Source: Cycas panzhihuaensis (Eukaryota; Cycadophyta). From it: DNA of 64,000 nucleotides. The position numbers were made by a program, and so were the translations under genes. Under the pieces are notes generated by a model, which had not been told where the DNA came from, searched no databases, and saw only the letters and a program-made list of their open reading frames with translations. Below, one piece after another: positions 19,468 through 30,355 of the stretch (the stretch's first letter is position 1; the number at the start of each line of letters is the position of its first letter). Location: contig CM041465.1 of assembly GCA_023213395.1 (NCBI GenBank), forward strand, positions 228,849,741-228,913,740. Direction: 5' to 3'.

Positions 19468-20883
19468 AGTAAATTACAGCAAGTAAGACACATGAAGTGG
19501 ATGAGTTATTTACAACAATTCAATATTGTAATTAAGTACAAAAAGGGATCTAATAACAAAATTGCTGATATGTTATCTAGACCACCTTGTTCCACTTCTT
19601 CTTCTACTTTTGTTTGTAGTTCTCTTATGAGTTTGTAGGTGGAGCCAATGCATCATGAAGAGTACAAAGACTTGTACCATGAAGATGAAGCTTTGAAAGA
19701 AGAATTAGAGAACCTAGCGAAAGGAAGACCTTTCCAGCTTGCTTGGAAGGATGGTCTACTTTTCAAAGGGGAGCTCTATGTTCTATCAAAAGGAGACAAG
19801 ATCAAGTGGCTTAGAGAAGCCTATACTTCTAAAGTAGCTGGTCACTTTGGTATAGAGAAGACTTTAGCAAACTTGAGAAGATATGTTGTATGGCCGAAAA
19901 TGCAAAATGATGTAAAAAAATATGTAAAAGGATATGTAATGTTTAATACTTCTAACCCTTTTCTAGAAAATTAGGATTGTATACACCACTTCCTATTCCC
20001 ACTAGACCTTGGAAAAGTATCTCCATTGATTTCTTAGGGGGACTTCCCATGACTAGGAAGGGACATGATTATCTTTTTGTTGTTGTAGATAGGTTTAGTA
20101 AAATGATATGTCTAATACCTTGTAAGAAGACAATCACAGTGCAGGCGGTGAGTTATTCTTCGAGCATGTATGGAAGAATTTTGGCTTGCCTTCTTCCATC
20201 ATTTCAGATCGGGACACTCGATTCCTTTCATCATTTTGGAAGTCACTATGGGAGATGATGGATACCAAATTGAAGAGGAGTACAAGTTTCCATCCTCAAA
20301 CAAATGGACAACCCGAAGTAGTGAACAACACTTTGGTACATTTATTGAGGGGATACAATTCCAAGCATCCAAAGACTTGGGATGAATCATTGGCTTTTCT
20401 ACAATTTGCATTTAATAGAGCAATGCATGCATCACACTCTAAAGCACCTTTTGAAGTTTGTTTGGGATACTTACCTCAAATCCATTTGACTTAGAGTTTT
20501 CCATGCAAGCTAAGGAAGGATTCGTCAAAGAGAAGGAGGAGCATGACAAGGCTTTAAGATATTTGGAGAAGATCCAGAGAGTCCACAAAGAAGTACATGA
20601 TCAACTTCTAAGGACTCAACAAAAGTACAAGGAAATACATGACAAGCATAGGCAAGAGTGTACTTTTCAAGAAGGAGATTTAGTATGGTTATACTTGAGC
20701 AAGGAGAGGTTAAAAGGAGAAGGCAAGAAACTCAAACTTATAAGGTATGGACCATTCAAGATTTTGAGAGAAGTAGGTGGCAATGCTTTCCAACTTGATC
20801 TTCCACCTTATATGCAAATATATTCAGTAGTAAATGTTGAATACTTAAAACTCTTTGAGCCCTCCATGCTAGATGAGGAATAG
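19468..20883 (+). pseudogene. RNase H end and integrase of Gyp-G, frameshifted
   Basis: The frame of pol continues past the stop (SNNKIADMLSRPP), has another TAG at 19636-19638, and enters the integrase zinc region (GHFGIEKTLANLRRYVVWPK). There both cysteines of the CxxC are lost (GYVMF). Frame changes near 19960, 20146 and 20485 are needed to follow the core: [25 protein letters not shown] and GQPEVVNN give the D, D and E residues. The C-terminal part has EGDLVWLYLSKERL and YGPFKILREVGGNAFQLDLP. The damage makes this copy unable to integrate itself. Confidence 0.88.
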
Positions 20884-21133
20884 GACCAGTTCACTTTACC
20901 TTCAGTTGATGATTTGTATTTGGAAAGTGAGGAGCCTCTCAAGGAAGATTGTATTTTGGAGAGAAAATCTACCAAAACAAGACATAAGACACATGAATCT
21001 TTCAGGATTGGAGTAGCAGGGCAATTGCCTAGTAAGGCCAAGTGGTTTAGTAGGCAACAAGGAGAACAACACTTCCCCATCTCCAATTCTAAGCCAAACA
21101 GGAGTTGGCTATTTTCCAAGGAAGGGGGAGCCA
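20884..21133 (+). other. C-terminal tail and polypurine tract of Gyp-G
   Basis: After the stop at 20881-20883 the frame continues recognisably (LPSVDDLYLESEEPL, ERKSTKTRHKTHESF, QLPSKAKWFSRQQGEQHFP). It resembles the chromodomain-like or tail module that follows integrase in chromoviruses. The tract GGAAGGGGGAGCCA (about 21120-21133) primes second-strand DNA and abuts the 3' LTR. Confidence 0.6.
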
Positions 21134-22173
21134 TGATCCAGGAGGATCTACCATATGTTTATAGGATGCGGAAAATGTTAGGCATTGGCATAACTGAAAG
21201 AGATATGGCCAAATGGTATCAAAATTATATGAAATTTTGTGTAAAGGTAGAATACACATCCCACTAGATGTCTACAAAAGGTGGGGTTCAGAAAATATCA
21301 TTTGATTAGAGTTCAAGCCTTGTTTTGCATAAAATTAATCCCACAGCTAGCAGAAAAAAACAGCAAATGCATATTATTATTAAATGAATAAAAATGCGGC
21401 CAAATGACATCTAAATGAGCTAAAGTTTTGAGGAAGCGGAGGAGACATGCGTTCCTATACGTGTACCAAATTTTAGCCGAATTGGAGTCCGTTAAGGTCA
21501 GTTACAAGCCGCAACTTTTAAGAATTGCATGAAAGCCACTTGGACAGCAGAAAAACAACAAATACATATTATAATTAAATGAATAAAAATGCAGTCAAAT
21601 GACATCGAAATGAGCTAAAATTTTGAGGAAGTGGAGGGGACATGTGTTCCTATACGTGTACCAAATTTGAGCCAAATTGAAGTCAGTTAAGATCAGTTAC
21701 AAGCTGCAACTTTTTAAGAATTGCATGAAGGCCACTTGGACAACATGCATTCTGGTGGTTAGTGATTGCCACTTGTTAAACATGCAATTTTGGTTTCTTT
21801 CTATAAATTGAGCCCTATTATGGGTTGGAGAGGTGGTTCTTGGAGACTTGACTTGGGAAGCATCATTGGAGAAGCATTTTGGAGGGTTGGAGTCCCTCTT
21901 ATGGTATAATTGTATCATTTATTCCTTGTAATTTTACCATTCTTTTGCTAGTTGATTTCTCCACCATTAAATGGAGATTTTCATAGTTTAATAAAAGTAC
22001 TACTCCTCATACTTTTGGATCAATGTCAAGAATAAATAATTTGGTGTAGAATTTCCTTTCGTGGGCTCATTATTGTTTTGATGTTATTGAGATTTCTACA
22101 CTAACTCCCAGGATCTCAAGGAGAAAAGGTTGATAATTGACTACTTCACCAACTAAGCTCTATTTTGGGATCA
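21134..22173 (+). repeat. 3' LTR of Gyp-G (1040 bp)
   Basis: Same ends and length as the 5' LTR, about 15 substitutions and no length change seen by eye, followed by the TSD GTATA (22174-22178). Confidence 0.93.
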
Positions 22174-22178
22174 GTATA

Positions 22179-22690
22179 GGTGTTGTATGGAATGAAATTT
22201 GACATCGGTAATTGAATCCATGTACATTTATAGCCCTACAACCAAACTTCCCTCAAAACTACTAAATCAGAAAAACTTACCCCAAGATTCTGTGAATCGT
22301 ATTTTGTATATACAAGGATCAACAAGGTACCATATGCATTAAAACTTTCAACCTCCACTAGTATACATAATGTATTTCAAGTTTCTTACTGGAAGAAATA
22401 TTTGGGAGAACATACTTTGGTACAAACAGAAATCCCAATGCTAGATAGAGGAAGAAAATTAACTCGTTAAAAATCCATTATTGAAACTTGAGAAATGGAA
22501 TGCTTGGTCAAATTGTATCAACTACTTGCCAAAAGTGCCACATGAGAGCCAATCGATATACTACAAACATGCTTGGCATCACAAATTGATTACTTCGTGG
22601 ATAAAGTATCTTAAAGAGGGAAGAAGTGTAACAAACCTAAATCGAATATTGAAGAGGAAAAACTAGCTTCGTTGACCACCATTTAACTAA
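22179..22690 (+). pseudogene. gypsy integrase C-terminus and chromodomain fragment (Gyp-J)
   Basis: Broken plus-strand frames give the usual C-terminal order of chromovirus pol: an LQP-type motif, ALKLSTSTSIHNVFQVSYWK, TEIPMLDRGRKL, and then a degenerate chromodomain ending with ASLTTI-type residues and stops at about 22665-22690. Gyp-G inserted at its left edge. Its 3' LTR was not identified. Confidence 0.65.
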
Positions 22691-23421
22691 CCCATATAAA
22701 TATTCAATAGGCATTGTAAAGGGCTTGACTTCTTGATTTTTGAAAAATTTTATCAATTTGATGTTCTATTGTCTCTATTACTGCCAAATTGCTCCATATC
22801 ACCATTGTTTCTCTGTTGGCCTCACCCCAAAAAGAATGTTAAATTAATGCTAACAAGAATCTAATGTATCGATGGAAAAATAATTCATCCCTTGAGAACA
22901 ACTTCCTCAATTGCTAATTGTAGATTGTTTAGAATCCCTAGTTGTATTATTTATTGGCTACCTCCTTCTCATACTTGGAATTTGTTTATGTATGTTGAAA
23001 TCAAATGTAGTAATTACCCTATATTAATGATATAATCAGAGAGACTTACACCATTCTCAATTAAGATAGCATTTTTAGACAGAAACAACCATCAATTGTG
23101 CACCAAAAAGAATTAGCAATGAATGTAAATATTAGCTAAAATAATATAAATGTTATAACAATATGGAGCTCACAAAAAGGTTCCCCTCTTCGAGGCGAGG
23201 TGTCCTCTCAATAATCGTCACAATTAAGAACGTAACTTCTAAAGCTAAATGCTTAACACCAATGTTGATTGTAGAAATGAGGTTAGATAGCCCTATACAT
23301 AGGAATAAAGAATGATGCAGATAAAAGTTGATTTTGGAAAGGAGGAAGTTGATTTTTAATAGTAGAGAATAAGTAGAGAATTAAGAAGCTTGTTTTATAT
23401 AAAGAGAGAAGGCATGTTATA
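22691..23421 (-). repeat. presumed 3' LTR of Gyp-H
   Basis: On the minus strand the tract AAGGGGGGG (about 23431-23424) is followed by TATAACATGCC at 23421, matching the position and type of the TGTTGTATTCC start of the Gyp-K LTR with the TG changed. A TTTATATAAA box is near 23395. The left end is not fixed, because Gyp-J sequence adjoins and no second LTR copy is present. Confidence 0.45.
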
Positions 23422-23430
23422 AGCCCCCCC

Positions 23431-23846
23431 TTATTGTCAACATGCATTGCGCTCAAAGCATGGGGATGCAAGAATGTTGTTGGTACCATTCTTCGAATTC
23501 CCACATGGCATCTTTTTTATCGAGGTTCTATCATTTGGTCAAATATTCTCAAATCTTCTTGGATCGAAGTTGTTTGGTTTCTCTTTGGAGGATGCCTTCA
23601 AGTTTTATGGTTAACTTTCCTTCTTTGTTTATTATTGGAAACTTTGTTTGTATTGTTGTGGTTTGTCCCAACTTTTGGTTTGAGATAGGAAATGTGAACA
23701 CATTATGTACATCGTTGGTTGACAGTAGATCAAACCAATATCCTACTTCTCCTATTTTTTCCAAAATCCGATAAGGCCCATGGTTGTAATTTGTGCCTCC
23801 CTGTTTGTTTTAGGATAGATTGTTTGTATGGTTGAAGCCTTAAAAA
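23431..23846 (-). pseudogene. Gyp-H piece 5: integrase C-terminal end and chromodomain
   Basis: Minus strand, from the Cop-B junction: LQPYKQSILKQTGRHKLQP, then IGEVGYWFDLLST, VHNVFTFPISNQKLGQ and EGILQRETKQLRSKKI, leading into a chromodomain-like KW region at about 23545-23450. The order is that of chromovirus pol ends, where the chromodomain guides insertion into heterochromatin. Confidence 0.82.
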
Positions 23847-24276
23847 CGTTAGAACCTTTTGTTTAATCGTTATGTATGTGTTTTTTGCACTTTACACCTA
23901 ATGTGTAGGTGCACACTTTTTCTAGTGATGTAACATGTAACTTAAATGGTCAAAGACCCGCTCTGTCCTCTTTAGGCATGCCTGCACAAGTCTGCATGAT
24001 TGACATTTGTCAATCATGTTGTGACCCTAAGGGGAGCTTTCTAACCTATATAAGAGAGAATTTTCTCTTGTGATGTATAGAGTGAGAGATGAGTGTCTTG
24101 TTATGCTGTTGAGATTAATCTAAGTTTATTAGAGAGTGGATCAATTCTCTCTTCTCCATCTTCTTTTGTGCTTATGTGCTTGTGCTCTAATTTCTTATGG
24201 GTGTACTTGTTAGTTTGTTATCCTTCATGATTCCCAACTAGATCCATTTCTCATTTTGTTATTAGAGTAAGTTTCA
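23847..24276 (+). repeat. 5' LTR of Cop-B (430 bp)
   Basis: It starts CGTTAGAACC, where the 3' copy has TGTTAGAACC, and ends GTTTCA. The palindrome 23995-24018 has 11-bp arms CATGATTGACA and TGTCAATCATG. The TATA box TATATAAG (24047-24054) follows 28 bp later. Confidence 0.85.
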
Positions 24277-26096
24277 TTTTGATATCAGAGCTCAAGTGTT
24301 TGGAATTTCATTTTAGTTAAAGGCTAGTTGTTACTACTCCTCTTTGGTGACGATTTTCGCCATACAAAGGAGATCCAAACGGGGATTTGTTGCTCTCTCA
24401 GTCCTCAAGTTTAGAATATTTTTTCAAATTTATTTTTTTAATTGAGTACTATCTATCTAACTATATATTGTGGTTACAATTTTAGATAGGCTAAGAAGAC
24501 TTCTATTTTCTTTTGTATATGCCTTTGTTTTGTTGGTTGTAGGGTTGTGAAGGAAAGAGAAAAGAAAAACAATTTTCCCACAGTTGGGCACTAGAAATCA
24601 ATGGTTTTAAGTGTATACACTGCTGTGTATAATCTCTCTCTGGTATCAAACTCTTACAGGACTATGTGAAAAGGGTGACTCCATTTGTGTTGGGAGGTTC
24701 ATTGTTTAAGCTCACTGTATTGGGCAACTCTATTGTCTCTATTTGGCAGCTATCCACTGGCTGGGCGATTTGCTCACCATTGGGTGCAGTTCTTTTCCTT
24801 GTTGAGGCGCATCATTTTGACTTGGTGTTCATACCTAGTTGCTTCTCCTTATGGTTGGCGGTCGTTGCTCAGTCTAGCGATGCATTTCTCACCTGGTGAA
24901 CTTGCTTTGATCTCCCGTGACCAATTATCACTTGGCAATCCCTACTAAATCATTTGGAGACCATTGATTTGACCTACACACCGTTGTTTGATTGAATAGA
25001 CTTCAATTTTTCACCTTGCATGTTCGCGAGGCCACTACCCATTGATCTATTAAAAAATGATTTTATTTCATAGTTATGAACTTTAGATTATAACTTTTGG
25101 AATATTCTTAGAATACTCCAATCTTCACTTTTGGAGCTATTCTAAAGTTTCGCAAAAACACTATATGCTCTATTGTTTTTTTGTTGTTTTTAAAATGTAA
25201 AAGTCACTATTTTGAGGGTTGAGCACACCCACTTCAGTATTAAAAAATTGCATGCATTTTTGTTGCTAAAATGCCACATTTCCTTGTGATAGTTAGCGTC
25301 ACGCGCTCCAACAAAAACTTTGCCATTTGTACTTGCTAGGCTCCCTGTGTGGTGTCCTAAGTCTACAAAAATGCCCAAAAAGCACAAAAGCATCAATAAA
25401 AATCAATTTTTTTAGTGTGTGGTAGAATCATTTTGATCTTAAAGTGTCTTTTTATTGTGTCAACATTGCAAAAGCTTGTTTAATGGCTTTCAAAATTTCT
25501 TCTTTTTTGGCACTAAGAAAAGAATCACCTAAGCACTACATTACAAGTAGTTTTATTTTGTGACAAATCAACAATATTGTTCATCATTTGAAGACATTGA
25601 ACATCTTGGACAAGTTCCAAACATCATTGCAACCCACGTTTTTATTGCATAAACATTAAAATTTTAAAAATCTTAAGTAGGAAGGCCTGGAAAAGGGTTA
25701 ATAACCTTGCCTCATTATCTTAAGTTTGGTGCATTCTTTAGGGGACTAACTGGTCGCATAGCCAGTGCATGACAATTAAGAGTATTTGTTGGGGAGGTTT
25801 GAAAAGGGTGTTATTAGGGTTGTGAACTCTAAGGAAAGCATGGTACGCCATGCAAATCAACTCTATTTCATTGTACTAAAATTGACTTTTGGCTAACTGT
25901 TGAATCTCATATCTAGATCAGGGTTGGATTGCTTGAGAGTAAAATCCTCCAATGTTTCCAAAATTTTTAGTTGTTACATTTCATATATAGATCAATGCTA
26001 CTGTTGTGCTTACAAGTGGGACTTAAGCAATGCAACTCAATAGTTCCAAGGTCAATTTTTAGTTACAAATCTTAACTTTTTTTTTTTTAACAAAAC
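24277..26096 (+). other. long leader of Cop-B
   Basis: About 1.8 kb without a convincing frame. It has one copy of the hairpin word at 25337-25359 (GGCTCCCTGTGTGGTGTCC), and the conserved pre-gag block at 25676-25850 with the shortened stem CTGG / CCAG (25750-25765) in place of the family-A palindrome. Confidence 0.65.
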
Positions 26097-26860
26097 ATGG
26101 CTACATCAATGCTTAACGCTAATACCTTCAAACTCATTGGAGCAAAAAATTTTTCAAATTGGAAAAAGAAAGCTAAAAACTTGTTGATTATGAATGAATT
26201 AAGGGGATATGTGTGTAGAAGAATCATCAAAATTGCATCAATTGCTGATCCAACAAATGCAAACAATGTAATCCCTGCAGATCCTGTTGCACTTGCTACT
26301 TCGAAAGCTAAAGTTGAAATTGCATTGACTTTTCTTCATATGACTATACATAATAATGTTGATCAAAATATTACTTCCTCCATTACTTCGAAAGAAGTTT
26401 AGAACATAATTTTATCTTTATATGAAAAGTGAGATGATGCTTGCATTGTAATGTCAAAAGTTAAATTGTTTGATTTGCGTTTTGTTCAGCCCATGGTGGC
26501 ATTTTTGTCCAATGTAAAAGCAATCAACAATCAATTGGCTACACTTGGCAAACTAGCATTAGATGAAACCTCCATTTCTTGGACTAGTAGATTATCAACT
26601 ATGATTTTTAATGAGCTATAGAGGGACTTTTATTATGCGAGGAGGAAATTTTTTTTCATGAAGATGGAGGATCTTTAGGTGCTTTCACTGCAAAGCACAA
26701 GGGTAAACAAGCCATGGCTCCCAAACAAAATTTTCAAAATAGGTTTGGCAACTCAAACCTTAATGGTGTAAAATCAAAATCAGTCATTTGCCATTATTAT
26801 AGCAAGGTTGGACACATACAACCGATCTGCAAAAGAAAAAATAAAAGGACATGTGGCAAC
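26097..26860 (+). pseudogene. gag of Cop-B
   Basis: Starts ATG at 26097: MATSMLNANTFKLIGAKNFS, then NWKKKAKNLLIMNELRGYV. Stops occur at 26400 and several places after. The zinc knuckle reads CHYYSKVGHIQPIC and has lost its second cysteine. The layout matches the family-A gag. Confidence 0.78.
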
Positions 26861-28570
26861 AACAACAACAACAGCCCCCACATAGACCAAATCGAGATGG
26901 ATTTCAAAGAGGTCGTTGTGGTAATCAAAGGGGGGCATTCTGTGGTGGCAATGGATGCCACACTGCTCAATATCATGAAAATGACAGATTATTTTGTGCA
27001 TATGGTAATAGTAACTACTATAACACATGGATTGTTGATTCTGGCTCATCTTGTCATATGATTGGTGATGTTGAATTGTTGACATATTCAAGAGTACAAG
27101 GGATAAACAATGACATTTGGTAATAATCACACTATCAAAATTTTAGATGTTGAAAAAGTTGCTCCTTTTAGCATTACTCAGAACCTTGTTCAAACATTTC
27201 CCATTGGCAATGTGTTTATAGTACCTACCATGTTTAGAAACCTCATTTCTGTTAATCAACGTGATAAACAACATATGAGTGCTCTTTTTAAAATCGGGAA
27301 ATGTATAATCAATGACAAAAAAGACCAAGTAGTTGTAGTTGGTCATGAGTATAACGGCTTCTATAAATTAGATGTCACTCTTTGCAAATCTTAGGCCTTA
27401 GTTTCATAATCCATCAACAAGGATCAATTATGGCATAAGAGACTAGGCCATCTAGACCTAGATAGTATCAAATTGATGTTTTGAAAAAAACATGGTTTAT
27501 GGTTTCCCCAAAATTTTAGTGGGTAAATGCTTATGTGAAGTTTGTCTTATGGGGAAATAACATTGAGAACCTTTCCAAAATGATAAAGCATGGAGGGCAC
27601 AACGCTTGTTGCAACTGGTACACACAGATATTTGTAGACTCATGTCCAATTAATCACTTGGTGGAGCTTTTTATGTCATCACCTTCATTGATGATTTCTC
27701 GCACAAAGTGTGGATATAATTCATAAAACATAGATCAAAAGCTCTCACAAAGTTTAAAGAATTTAAACTTGTTGTAAAGAAAGTGTCAAGCATGCAAATC
27801 AAGATACTTTGATCTGACAATGGTGGTGAATTTGCTTCTAAATAATTCAACTAGTTCTGCATACAACATGGCATCAAATGTTAGTTTTCTACACCATATA
27901 CACCTCAACAAAATTGTGTGGTAGAAAGAATGAATTGTACAATTGTCAACAAGGCAAAGGCCATGATGCAAGCAAAAGGCCTTACACAGTCTTATTGGGT
28001 AGAAGCAGTACACACAATTGCCTACCTTACAAACAAAAGCTCCACAACTGCAGTCTAAAACATGACAGTAGAGGAGGCCTAGACCGGTAAGAAACTAATG
28101 GTCAACCATTTTCGCACTTCCGGGTGCATAACCTACATGTATATTTGCCAAGAACAAAGGCAAAAATGTGATAATAGAGGTCTAAAATGCATCTTCATTA
28201 GTTATGCTATTGGTAGCAAGGCTTATAGGGTGTATGACCCAATTGGTAAAAAAAAAAGCATGTAGAAGGGATGTAGTCTTTGTTCAAGATAATTAGGAAA
28301 CGGATTTTGGATCCATCCATGTTCCACTTGATAAAGGCAAAGTGTGAGTTGAGGATTTCTTTTGCTCAACTTTTTCAACACCATGTCCTTCATCTACACT
28401 GACTTCACCTTCATCATCCTCTTCACAACCATCAACTTCTATAGTACCTCCACTAAATCTTGGTAGCACATCTAACACTGAACAACCTTTATAGGCTTAG
28501 GACATTGAAGTCACTACTACAATGACAAAGAAACTACCGAAATGGTAACTTCAAACAATAATTGGTGCAC
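26861..28570 (+). pseudogene. protease, GAG-pre and integrase of Cop-B
   Basis: Protease motif WIVDSGSSCHMIGD at about 27030-27070. It continues in another frame as MTFGNNHTIKILDVEKVAPF (27110-27394) with a GAG-pre region. The integrase core is decayed: words of the LRSDNGGEF and PQQNxVVERMN type can be followed in changing frames at 27810-27950, and CIFI-type residues near 28190. The linker to RT (28300-28570) has no open frame. Confidence 0.72.
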
Positions 28571-29180
28571 AAATTGTTGAAGGTAAATGGCCATAAAAAA
28601 TGTGGCAACAAAATGTTAATTATGCATTTATGGCTGAAGTGCTAACTACTAAAGTGCGTTCCACTTTTGAGAAGGCATGTAAAGATGAAAAGTGGAAAGC
28701 TGCAATGAATTATGAAATCCATTTACTTCAAATGAATGGAACATGGGACTTGGTTGATTTGGCCAAGGCAAATAGGCAACCGAGCAACCAGTTATAAGTG
28801 GATTTATAAAACCAAGTTTCAATCTAATGGTTCAATTGAGCGACACAAAGCTTGACTAGTTGCAAAAGGGTTCAAGCAAAAAGAAGGCATTGACTATGAG
28901 GAGACCTTTGCATCATTTGCTAATATGAACACCATTAAACTTGTCATGGCCTTAGATACTCAATGTAAATGGTCTATATACCAAATGGACCTCAAAAGTT
29001 CCTTCCTAAATGGTGATGTAATCGAGGAGGTATATTTGGAGCAATCTCTTGGTTATATTATACACAACAATCACGAATCATATCAACAAGTAACAAACAT
29101 CTTTACCAAAGCACTTGGTAAAGAGAAGTTCAAGCAATTTAGAGAGAGCCTTGGTGTATGACTTAATGATGTAAACATTA
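28571..29180 (+). pseudogene. RT fragment fused to RNase H tail (Cop-B)
   Basis: RT N-terminal motifs [37 protein letters not shown] and YQMDLKSSFLNGDVIEEVYL are kept in two frames. After LGYIIHNNHE (about 29075) the sequence jumps in frame to the end of RNase H, VTNIFTKALGKEKFKQFRES. About 1.2 kb, including the catalytic YVDD and most of RNase H, is missing relative to Cop-A2. Confidence 0.82.
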
Positions 29181-29189
29181 AGAGGGAGG

Positions 29190-29630
29190 TGTTAGAACCT
29201 TTATGTTTAATTGTTAATTTATATATGCATTTGTTACATCTTACACCTAATGTGCGGGTGTGCATTTTTTCTAGTGATGTAATATGTTGTAATTTAAAGG
29301 GTCAAAGACCCTCTTGCGCCTTTTTAGGCATGCCTGCATAAGTCTATGGATGATTGACACTTGTCAATCATGTTGTGACCCTAAGGGGAGGTTTCTAACC
29401 TATATAAGAGAGAATTTTCTCTTGTGATGTATAGAGTGAGAGATGAGTGTATTATTATGTTGCTATGATTAATCTAAGTTTATTGAAGAGCGGATCAATT
29501 CCTTCTCCTCAATCTTCTTGTGTGCTTATGTGTTTGTGCTCTTATTTCTTGTTCGTGCACTTGTTAGTTTGTTGTCCTTCATGATCCCCAACTAGATTCA
29601 TTTCTTATTTTTCTATGAGAGCAAATTTCG
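29190..29630 (+). repeat. 3' LTR of Cop-B (441 bp)
   Basis: It starts TGTTAGAACC after the purine tract and ends AAATTTCG, where the 5' copy has TTTCA. The palindrome 29350-29371 has arms ATGATTGACA and TGTCAATCAT. Confidence 0.85.
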
Positions 29631-29635
29631 AAAAA

Positions 29636-29816
29636 TACCGAATTCCCTTTCTCAAATGATATTTTGAATTTGTGCAAGTCAGCTTGTTGCTTCATCTGAT
29701 TTCTTGCTAAGTTGAAATTGTCCTTCCAAATTTGTAATGTTTGAGCAAGTGGTTGATTTTGGTCTTATATGGTGGGTACATTGGAGATACTAGCCCATGT
29801 GAGGGATGTTAAACCT
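29636..29816 (-). pseudogene. Gyp-H piece 4: integrase C-terminal region
   Basis: Minus strand: PLAQTLQIWKDNFNLARNQM and KQQADLHKFKISFEKGN, the helix and start of the C-terminal domain that continues beyond Cop-B in piece 5. It is flanked by Cop-B on the left and Cop-A2 on the right. Confidence 0.82.
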
Positions 29817-30355
29817 TATGTTTACATGTTAAGCCTATGTGCTTTATTTTTCATGTATTATTTGTACTTTTGTACTTTATGGGGTGACTTATCATTTAAG
29901 TGATAAAGTGCACACCCACATTCTTTCCTAGTAACACAACATTGTCACTAAAGGGTCAAATGGACCCTCATGCACTTTTGCTCACTTGAGAGCCTAAAAG
30001 GACACATGTCCTACATGTAAGGCATGTACCTTGGATGTTTGACACTTGTCAAACATCCAATGCCTTAGGTCTCTTCTTTCACTCTATATATTGAGACCTC
30101 TTCTCATGGTTCTCATATAGAGTTGGAGTTGTATTGTTATGTTGCTAGTTTGCTAATCAAACTGCTATTCATTTGGAGTTTGGACCAATTCCAACTCCTC
30201 ACATTTGGTATTATTTTGCTCTCACTCTTTGTGCTTTGATCTTGCTTGTGTTTGATCTCATAATTTCATTGTTAGTTTAGATTATTTGCTTTCTAGAACT
30301 AGAGTGAATCTATCTCCTAGATCTTGGTTTCAAAGGCCTTTTGGCCATTTCAACA
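29817..30355 (+). repeat. 5' LTR of Cop-A2 (539 bp)
   Basis: TGTTAAACC to TTTCAACA. Palindrome 30031-30060 has perfect 14-bp arms; TATA box 30085-30090. The first palindrome has one change (TATCATTTAAGTGATA). Confidence 0.92.

Larger units (their letters stand above)
15465..22173 (+). mobile_element. Gyp-G: complete, young Ty3/gypsy element
   Basis: Two 1040-bp LTRs (15465-16504 and 21134-22173) enclose a primer-binding site, gag, pol and a polypurine tract, in standard gypsy order; total 6709 bp. The TSD GTATA is at 15460-15464 and 22174-22178. By eye the LTRs differ at about 15 positions (about 1.4%), the lowest of all elements here. Even so, gag and pol carry several stops and frameshifts. 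The chromovirus-like pol and C-terminal tail suggest that group, but no finer lineage is assigned. Confidence 0.95.
23847..29630 (+). mobile_element. Cop-B: copia element with internal deletion
   Basis: 5' LTR 23847-24276 and 3' LTR 29190-29630 (about 12-13% different by eye), TSD AAAAA (23842-23846 and 29631-29635). PBS TGATATCAGAGC is at 24280-24291 and PPT AGAGGGAGG at 29181-29189. Leader, gag and protease are recognisable, integrase is badly decayed, and RT joins directly to the RNase H tail near 29075. It is a diverged relative of family A, with the same leader block and U3 palindrome. Confidence 0.9.

Noticed and set aside
23270-23300. TTGGTGTTAAGC-like word as a primer-binding site next to the Gyp-H LTR
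   Set aside because: Weak match to any tRNA 3' end, and its position would require a second element sharing the LTR. Not enough support.
24666-24948. Overlapping frames in the Cop-B leader as a small gene
   Set aside because: Two overlapping frames of similar length without any domain, in a leader shown to be non-coding in the related family. Chance.
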